From: Rhexocercosporidium sp. MPI-PUGE-AT-0058
Lineage: Eukaryota; Ascomycota; Leotiomycetes; Helotiales
Assembly: GCA_020746875.1 (NCBI GenBank)
Contig: JAGTJL010000013.1
Coordinates: 1,426,001 to 1,490,000, forward strand
DNA length: 64,000 nucleotides
Direction of reading: 5' to 3'
The translations under genes were made by a program, and so were the position numbers. Numbering within the stretch: the stretch's first letter is position 1; each line of letters starts with the position of its first letter. The notes beneath the pieces are model-generated. The model worked only from the letters and a program-made list of their open reading frames with translations, was not told where the DNA came from and searched no databases. Shown here piece by piece: positions 57,300-64,000 of the stretch.

Positions 57300-58958
57300 C
57301 TACATTTTTGAGAGCTCTACTTTCCTAGGCCCCACATATCCAAATAGATACGCAGCTACTTTCCTCATCTGGATCTCTTCACTCCCTTCGGTTATGCGGT
57401 AACGACCTGATGATGTTAGTTAACATCAAGGCATGTGTATAGATGGACTTACGGTGGTGACGATAAATGTGCTCAAAGCTACGTGGGGGTTAGTCGATCA
57501 CTTGTTCATCTTTTACAATACAGAGAGGGTTCACTACGCCTTGTGTCGGGAATATCCAATCCCACCTGTGTGAAGGTCAACATTTGTTCTCAAAAAGCGT
57601 GAAGTCTAGTCACCATGAATCTGCATCGCCCGATCAGCTGCCTGGGTGCAAAGCCGATTTCCCCAGTACTACCACCAGTCAGTAAGGACTCATCAGAACA
57701 AAGAGAGCAAGCGCGTACATTACACATCGAAACTTTGTCCCCCAGATCCTTTTCAATTTCCTTCTGCGTCATGCCATCCATCTCCGTCGCCGTCTTTAAA
57801 ATCAACAATTTCAACATCGCAGCCTGAGTCGAGAGCTCTACAATCGGAAATTGAATACTCTGGTTCGTCGACAGCTCTTTCCCAAACGGCTTCCGCTTCC
57901 TAGCATACTTAATGCTCTCTTCGATGCAGTACTCTGCAGCTCCGAGGGAGCTGGCTGCTTGACGTAGTCGGTTCTCGTGGACGAATGTCTGTGCGATTGG
58001 GAGGCCGTGTCCGACTTTCCCAAGAACTGCGGAGTCGGGTACGAATACATCGGTGAATTTCAGAGCTAGATGAGGTGTTATTTTCACTTAAAACACAATG
58101 CAGTGATAGATCTTGAACTTACTCGCATGATCCGTCGGCATATTGAAAGTCCATTCATAAGATTCAATCTCAAACCCAGGAGTGTCCTTCGGAATAAAGA
58201 AAGCTGTGATACCAATTGCATCCCCGGCTTTCCCATTCGTCCTCGCGAATGCTAGACAATGAGTAGCTTTGTGAATGCCGCTAATCCACATCTTCCTCCC
58301 GTTGATCTTCCATCCATCGACGCCGTCTTTTTTGAATCTTTCAGCGCGGGTGGACATGTGAGTTGCATCGCTCCCGTGGTCGGGCTCGGTCAGCCCGAAA
58401 GTAAATCCAACCTTTCCTTCGAGCCTTCCAGCAATGAATTTCTCCTTTTGTTCTATCGTACCAAGGTAAGCAAGTACATCACATGATATACAACTCGGAT
58501 TCACAGCTCGAACATGAGAACAAAAACATACCTTGAGTCCCAAACTCCCTCACCATAAGCACATCCGGGAAATTCCCCACAATACTATGCTCATTCTGCA
58601 AATCATTAAACAGCCCCAGCCCTTTCTTCGCAAGATGCATTCTAATCACAGCCATCCACAGATTCCCTCCATTCTGCCCGCCAAACTCCTCAGGCAAGCA
58701 AAAGCGGTAGAAGCCGGCCTCGTCGGCTAGCTTGCGTGCTTGAGCGAGGAGGTCTTCCCACTCGTCGCGTGGGAGACCTTGGTTGTCCCAGTCGGTGCGG
58801 GCGTGCTCGCGGCGGTGGTCGAAGAAGCGGATGTTGTCGTTTGAGGATTGGAGAGGGTCGATTTTGGTGGCGATGAAGTCGTCGATTTTGGAGAGGTAGG
58901 TTTGGAGGTCGGGGGGAAGGGCGAAGTTCATGGCGCCGTGGGAGGGGTTGGGTGGCAT
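57300..58958 (-). CDS. Acyl-CoA dehydrogenase (ACAD10/11-like), probably peroxisomal
   Basis: Seven exons (58958-58532, 58452-58123, 58065-57719, 57668-57614, 57565-57538, 57478-57453, 57406-57300) encode 439 residues; two consecutive exons are only 28 and 26 nt. Family marks: FCLPEEFGGQNGG, FTFGLTEPDHGSDATHM (FAD loop), WKINGRKMWISG, RLRQAASSLGAAEYCIEES, GGIGYSRHKAFEHIYRHHRR and RITEGSEEIQMRK, where the catalytic Glu lies in the TEG segment. It would oxidise acyl-CoA to enoyl-CoA with FAD in beta-oxidation. The protein ends with SKM, an accepted variant of the type-1 peroxisome signal, and no mitochondrial presequence is seen; filamentous fungi do have peroxisomal dehydrogenases of this type. 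The small exons are needed to rebuild the conserved GGIGYSRHK and HHRRYR. Confidence 0.92.
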
Positions 58959-59356
58959 GGTTGTGAATTGTAGTTGTATTTGATAGAAGGGGGTTAGAAG
59001 GGGGTTAGAAGGGGGTCAATATGATGATTGAATGAATATGTAACAAGTTAATTAAAAAAAAAACCCAATTAATTGTATGCTAGGAAGTCACTACTTTGAC
59101 TTTACTTTCATACTGTAACTGTTTGAATGGAACTTGACAGCCATTGTTTTCAACGATACCTTCTATGTACCTTCGGCTGAGGCGATGCGGGGTACCAGCC
59201 TCGGTTAAAACGAGTCGGCCAATGCCTGGCTATTTCATCCTCAAAAATATGTCGCTAAGACGGCGCCAAGTCCGCCATTCCAACTTGCAATGACTTTTTG
59301 AAATCCAAGGTGCTAGTGGACAAAAAATCAAAAGCAAGAAGCTCCTGCAATCCCGT
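58959..59356. other. Intergenic region upstream of the acyl-CoA dehydrogenase
   Basis: About 400 bases with a GAAGGGGGTTAGAAGGGGGT-type duplication at 58985-59016 and an A9 run. No gene seen. Confidence 0.4.
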
Positions 59357-59449
59357 AGGTCACCGCCGGGATCGAACCGGCGACCTGCTGCGATAGGAGG
59401 TCGATTGAACCATGTAAAGCAGACGTGATAACCACTACACCAGGCGACC
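59357..59449 (-). tRNA. tRNA-Val (anticodon UAC) with a 20-base intron
   Basis: Read on the minus strand the acceptor strands GGTCGCC and GGTGACC pair, the T arm GCCGG-TTCGATC-CCGGC is perfect, and the D arm (GTGTAGTGGTTATCAC) is the one usual for eukaryotic Val. The anticodon loop TTTACA is interrupted after A37 by a 20-base intron (59391-59410), the normal nuclear position. Removing it gives a 73-base tRNA with anticodon UAC. Two oddities: the top pair of the anticodon stem is U27:C43 and the discriminator base is U instead of the usual A. It may be functional or slightly decayed. The internal A and B boxes are intact. Confidence 0.82.
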
Positions 59450-60041
59450 ATATTCAGAAGATCCGATGAGATTGTCGAGTCCTTATTTTAATTTATGATC
59501 TTATTAGTGTATTATCGCCTCTTATCGATTAAAACTTGGATTGATCCACCCTAGCTTGGCTTGGCTTAGCGAGGGAACGTAGCTCTTTGTGTGGTCCTTC
59601 TTTGTTCCCTCGTGCGCCTCGACCCACCTGAACAATTCCCAACTTCAATCATGAAACGCTACAGTACGAAGTTCAGGTGAAGAATTGATGTTTCACTTAC
59701 TGTAGAGAAATTTATACTCTAGCCTTTGGATGGCTTAGCCCACGATAGCATTTCTATTCACCTCTTTATATCGCTGTCCGGTGAGATTCACTACTTTGCC
59801 CAATGAGTGCTTAGTAATATCTTGTCCCTTTCCATTTCCAAGCCAAGGTCAAGCCAGCCAAGCCATCAATTGAAACAATTCACGCATTTCATTGGATTCC
59901 AAGTCCACGCTTAGAGCTAGGTGTAACTTTATCAAACTTTCTTCTGCCACTTTGCAGACGTCACAAGTCGCTCTTTGTTTCTTCCCCTCTTCTCTAGAGC
60001 TGTCACAATTTCAATTCACTCTCTCATCAACACCTGCAAAC
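59450..60041. promoter_or_regulatory. Upstream region of the CAX exchanger gene
   Basis: About 590 bases. A CTTGGCTTGGCTTAG repeat (59553-59568) and AAGCCAAGGTCAAGCCAGCC near 59840-59860 form loosely inverted copies. The coding frame of the downstream gene is open here to 59892 but without ATG, so it is taken as leader. Confidence 0.4.
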
Positions 60042-61738
60042 ATGAGCCCTTCAAATCACCACCATGCTCGCAGCCACGAGGGTCCGGGCTCGCCGACCGA
60101 GACAAACGCCCTTCTCCCCAGCTTCCTCCCCCAGACAATTCACCCCGACGGCGAAAGCGGGAGACGTGGATTCAATCCAGTTCATTTCTTCAAAGTCCTA
60201 TGGCGAAGTTCAAACCAAGTGTCCATGGCAGTCAATCTGCTCTGGCCATTCTGTTTTCTGGCAATTATCATGAACTTTGTCACTCCGCATCTCGATATCT
60301 GGGTCTTCGTCATCAGTTATATCGGCATGATTCCTGCGGCCAACTTGCTCGGGTTTGCGGGCCAAGAGTTTGCTCGGAAGATGCCTAAGGTTTCGGGAAT
60401 TCTCATCGAGACTACTTTTGTACGCTTTCATGGGCTTCGATACCCTAAGTTCATAAGTCTATAAACTGACTTGTTCGATTGTTCAGGGGTCCATAGTTGA
60501 GATTGTTCTCTTTTTGATACTCATCATCAAGCACCAAGCGAGCACTGGTGAAGGCGCAGCCGAGCATGGAAATCTCATTCCGATCATTCAGGCCGCGATT
60601 CTTGGGTCTATCCTGACCAACTTGTTGCTATGCCTAGGTCTATGTTTCGTTGTCGGTGGAATCCGACAGCAAGTCCAGACCTTTCACGCTGCTGTCAGCG
60701 AAGTTGGCAACGGTCTCTTGCTGGTTGCTGGATTTGGACTACTCATCCCAAGTGCATTCTACTCAGCACTGAAGGGCTCGGCAATCCCCCATTCAGAGCC
60801 TCACCGTCGCCATGACTTCACAGACAAGAAACTAGAGCATGATATACTTGGCATAAGTCGAATCACATCGATACTGTTGATGATCGCGTTTGGCATGTAA
60901 GGCGTTGCTCTGATTTGGTATCTTGAAGGTAGCTGACTGTCCCCAGGTATATTTGGTATAATGCACGAACAAACCACAGTATTTTCGACGAGGTTTTGGA
61001 GCAAGATGAACATGATGATCTTGATCATCATGAAGATTGTATGTCTTGCCCACTCCTAATTCCAAACAAACGAAGCGAAAGCTTTCACCCACTGCATCCC
61101 GCAAGACACCGCTTTTCAAAATAGTTTCTTGATCGACGCTAATGAATCACAGTGGCGAAACCTAAATTCACACTGACAGAATGCATAATCGCCATCACCA
61201 GCTCCGTGATACTTGTCACCATCCTAGCCGTCCTCCTCGTAAACCGCATCGAAGACGTCGTCGAAGCCGGCATCCCAGATCAATTCCTCGGCCTGATCCT
61301 CCTCCCACTGGTCGAAAAAGCCGCTGAGCATCTAACCGCAATCGACGAGGCCTGGGACGGTCAGATGAACTTCGCACTCTACCATTGTCTAGGCCCCTCT
61401 ATCCAAACCGCTCTTTTCAACGCACCGTTGGTCGTAATCATCGGCTGGGTCCTCGATAAACCTATGGATCTCAATTTCGAGATCTTCATGATTGTTCTGC
61501 TTGTTTTGTCCATCTCAGTTGTGGGGAATTTTCTCCGTGATGGGGAGTCTAATGCTCTTGAGGGGGGATTGTTGGTCGTAAGTCAAGACAAAAAATCCAA
61601 TTTATCTAAAGTGGTTCTTGTTGACCTGACTTATTGTAGATCGTTTATCTCGTGATAGCTGTCGCGACTTGGTACTATCCAGACCCAGATGTTGCAACCT
61701 CAAATGGGGTCGCTTTTGCCAGCGAGTTGTACAAGTGA
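60042..61738 (+). CDS. CAX-family cation/proton exchanger with altered signature motifs
   Basis: Five exons (60042-60419, 60487-60896, 60947-61038, 61153-61577, 61640-61738) encode 467 residues with about eleven membrane segments and a central acidic loop (DEVLEQDEHDDLDHHED), the layout of vacuolar Ca2+/H+ exchangers such as Vcx1. In typical members the c-1 repeat reads GNAVE and the c-2 repeat reads GNAAEH. Here they are GSIVE (127-131) and EKAAEH (348-353), and GSSIQ has become GPSIQ (374-378). The Asn of both repeats, part of the ion site, is thus lost while both Glu are kept. The exon junctions are clean, so this is not a read error at a splice. A changed ion preference or a regulatory, non-transporting role is possible. 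Confidence 0.85.
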
Positions 61739-63339
61739 GCCGGCAGCCTGCTCAAGCCTGAGTGGCCGATCGAAATAAACGGACGAAAGCGTTCGTTGCC
61801 ACATTTGGAGGCAAACTTTCTAGGGATACAAATGAAAGTTTTGGATATGGTATTTCAGTGCAACTTATGGAAGAATAATTTTGCGTTATTTCCCCTTGGA
61901 TGTGGCCTCATGAATTGTTTCGCCTTCCCGCATTCGATATCGAAATTCCAAGTTATCTCTGGCGATGCTGTTTTCTACGCATACAGTACCTTTGGATTTA
62001 TTGTTCGTATTTTACATGATCGTATCTTGTAAACAGCAAATTGGGGTGAAGATTCCCGAAATGCAATGAATTTCTTCTAGAGGTAGTGTTACCAAAACGC
62101 ATTGTCTAGGTCGCTAAGTGAAGACCTCATGGCAGTGTACGTACAGTGTGCTGGATTCATTGGGGACCAATGGGCCCCCCATTCGAGAAGTATCAGAACG
62201 AATCAATATATGTCCTCAAATGGTCCCGGATAACAAAGACTTCTTCAATACTAGGATGGAATTGTTGGAATGACATGGCGAACAACATAACTTTGACAAA
62301 CAGTTGAGACGACAAGGGATTTTTCATCTATGATCCGGCACTCCACGATACCTAGCATTGACTCGAGTCTTCGCAACAAAACACTTACAGTTTACTTCCT
62401 CCGACATAAGATGAGCGTTTGGCAGAGGCAAATTCCGAATCAATTCGATTGGAGCTACTACACACTGGGCTGCTAGGGTTCTCTCGTGGTATTGATGGGA
62501 AGGTCACCGAGTTTATGTGGAAACAGGATATATGCAAGCATCCGAAAATCTTCATGAGGAAAGGAGATAAGGTGGAAAAGAGCGACAAATCAAAATCGGT
62601 TGGTTGTTGTGTCGCTTACAATTCATGGAGATGGGGATGTTTGATGACCCTGTCTTTGCATCCATGCATGACAGATTTGAGTAACTTTCATATTCCGAGT
62701 CGCATGAGTGTATGTACTGAGAAAGGCAAATTGCAAGAAACAAACCTGGCGTGTGGTCCTTAATAATAGAATGTACGAAAAGACTAGCTCCTTGATAGTC
62801 TCAATCGCTCCCCATATGGACGAGATATTTGACAGGAATCCGTTGCACAGTTCTTACCGAAAAGATTTGGCCTGCGTCAGCCACAAGCCGGGCTATGCTG
62901 AGACCAAATACACCGCCCTTCTTCTAAATCACAATTTCAAGTATGCTTCGGAACCCAAAGTTGAGGAAGTCTCGAGCGTACAGTCTCAAAGGCCACGGTA
63001 GAGCTCAGACTGGCACAACACCAGGCCACGCACAAAACCCCGCTGCATCGTAGCCAATACTAAGCCAAAAATAGAAAAGCATCCGGAAAATTAGGGGAGT
63101 ATGCAGGAGACCGAGTTATGGAACATAATACCTTCTCACCGAAACCGCCACGCATGTATTTTTAGCCATTGGTGGCTTAATGGTAAGCTTAGTCAGCACA
63201 TACTGTAGGCTCAATTTTGGGAGAACATCTCGAGTCCTTCCTTTTGTTACCCGAATGTTGAAGTCACGATCCTTTTTTCAGCACCAAGAAGTAAATACGT
63301 ATAGAAACCGACTAATACACAAATTTCCTTTCATCGACC
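61739..63339. other. Intergenic stretch without recognised gene
   Basis: About 1.6 kb. The 78-codon (61796), 114-codon (62419) and 97-codon (62708) frames overlap in conflicting frames and lack motifs. Composition is mildly A/T-rich. No repeat or mobile element found. Confidence 0.4.
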
Positions 63340-64000
63340 ATGTTGGCGTCGTCCAACCCAACTTTCAGGACTTTCACCTGCTTTCCCCTCCTTCCAACTG
63401 AAATCCGCCTGAGGATATGGCAATACACACTTCAACAACCTCGTCTCCTTCCTATACGTACATCGTACGACTTAGAAACCAAGGTGCTCATCTTCCACTG
63501 CAGCCAACTTCCCCCACGTCTCCTCTCCATTTGTCGCGAATCCCGAGACGAAGCTCTACACTTCTACATCCTCGTTCACGGTGGCGGCAACTCAAGTTTC
63601 TACTTCAACTCCCAAACCGACACAGTCTCCCTAAGACGACCAGATGTCTGGCTCGAAATAATCAAATCTCTCGATCAGCACATTGCCGAAGCAGCGACTC
63701 CAGGTCAAGACGCTCAAGTCCGCAGCCTTGTCATCCATCATAAATACATCCTTGATCTATTCTGGCCTATGTCGCAATTGCCTGCCAGGAAATGGAACTG
63801 TGGAGTCAGAGAGTTATTCTTCACTGTCACGGATGTAGCGAAGAGGCTGGGGTATTTTCAAGTTGCTCCCAAACGAGAGGATGGTAGAGAGATCACGAGC
63901 AAGGAGGTGCGGTTTATGCCAGTTGTGGAAGAGGGTGTGCGGAAGCTGAAGGGTCACGTTGTGGATGCAGAAAAGTTGCGCGCGATGGTTGTTCAGAATG
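63340..64000 (+). CDS. 2EXR domain protein (partial, cut by window end)
   Basis: An open frame from ATG 63340 runs off the right edge (220 residues seen). The start of the 2EXR domain reads FTCFPLLPTEIRLRIWQYTL, followed by LPPRLLSICRESRDEALHFY and SFYFNSQTDTVSL, which are the three conserved blocks of this fungal family. The family is large and expanded in Leotiomycetes and Sordariomycetes; its function is unknown, with a resemblance to F-box-type N termini. After the domain the protein continues with helical, charged sequence to the window end. No intron is needed in the part seen. Confidence 0.85.
   Translation, partial: MLASSNPTFRTFTCFPLLPTEIRLRIWQYTLQQPRLLPIRTSYDLETKVLIFHCSQLPPRLLSICRESRDEALHFYILVHGGGNSSFYFNSQTDTVSLRRPDVWLEIIKSLDQHIAEAATPGQDAQVRSLVIHHKYILDLFWPMSQLPARKWNCGVRELFFTVTDVAKRLGYFQVAPKREDGREITSKEVRFMPVVEEGVRKLKGHVVDAEKLRAMVVQN

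Noticed and set aside
59230..59451. 73-codon minus-strand frame
   Set aside because: It covers the tRNA-Val gene and has no protein features.
59892..60041. Upstream extension of the CAX frame by 50 codons
   Set aside because: Only a non-ATG codon opens it; ATG 60042 begins the typical hydrophilic N terminus.
63180..63743. 73- and 108-codon plus-strand frames at the right end
   Set aside because: Out of frame with the 2EXR domain, which is read from ATG 63340 through the window end.

Overview
The window is nuclear DNA of a filamentous ascomycete (Pezizomycotina). Genes carry short spliceosomal introns, mostly 45-130 bp with GTA(A/T)G(T) donors and CTAAC-like branch points. The content is fungal: Zn2Cys6 regulator, F-box and 2EXR proteins, FAB1, squalene synthase and a tRNA with an intron at 37/38. 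The UDP-rhamnose enzyme resembles the one known from Botrytis, so a leotiomycete is plausible, but class is not proven by sequence alone. All exon junctions were read by hand; each spliced model given closes in frame, apart from one broken splice site noted below.

Layout, left to right. 1-3526: a cut-off membrane-anchored proline-rich protein and a coiled-coil protein of unknown function. 5082-15247: DnaJ-X cochaperone, UDP-rhamnose-forming epimerase/reductase, two paralogous KT-type nucleotide-sugar transporters, and squalene synthase ERG9. 15.2-24.3 kb is gene-poor: an acidic protein with several SUMO-interaction-like motifs and a secreted S10 carboxypeptidase with one broken splice acceptor. 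24.3-27.8 kb: an SDR oxidoreductase converging on a Zn2Cys6 transcription factor whose zinc cluster is split over three exons, one of 17 nt. 29.3-37.5 kb: F-box protein, GPI14 mannosyltransferase, TRAX, SYM1/Mpv17, eIF4E. 38.3-41.6 kb: an ACSF3-like mitochondrial acyl-CoA synthetase divergent from a BolA protein. 41.9-55.6 kb: a 1,566-residue protein with an N-terminal TPP1/Tpz1-like OB fold (candidate shelterin subunit), divergent from FAB1. 56.2-64 kb: a broken flavin-reductase pseudogene, a probably peroxisomal acyl-CoA dehydrogenase, tRNA-Val(UAC), a CAX exchanger with altered signature motifs, and the start of a 2EXR protein.

How the genes may work together. The epimerase/reductase is head to head with one sugar transporter, and a second paralog follows tail to tail; this looks like a small UDP-rhamnose production-and-import locus. 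The acyl-CoA synthetase and BolA pair may both serve mitochondrial lipoate supply. The SDR next to the Zn2Cys6 regulator, with CGG-type sites upstream of the SDR, resembles a small regulated pair. No transposon, CRISPR array, rRNA or virus-like gene was recognised.
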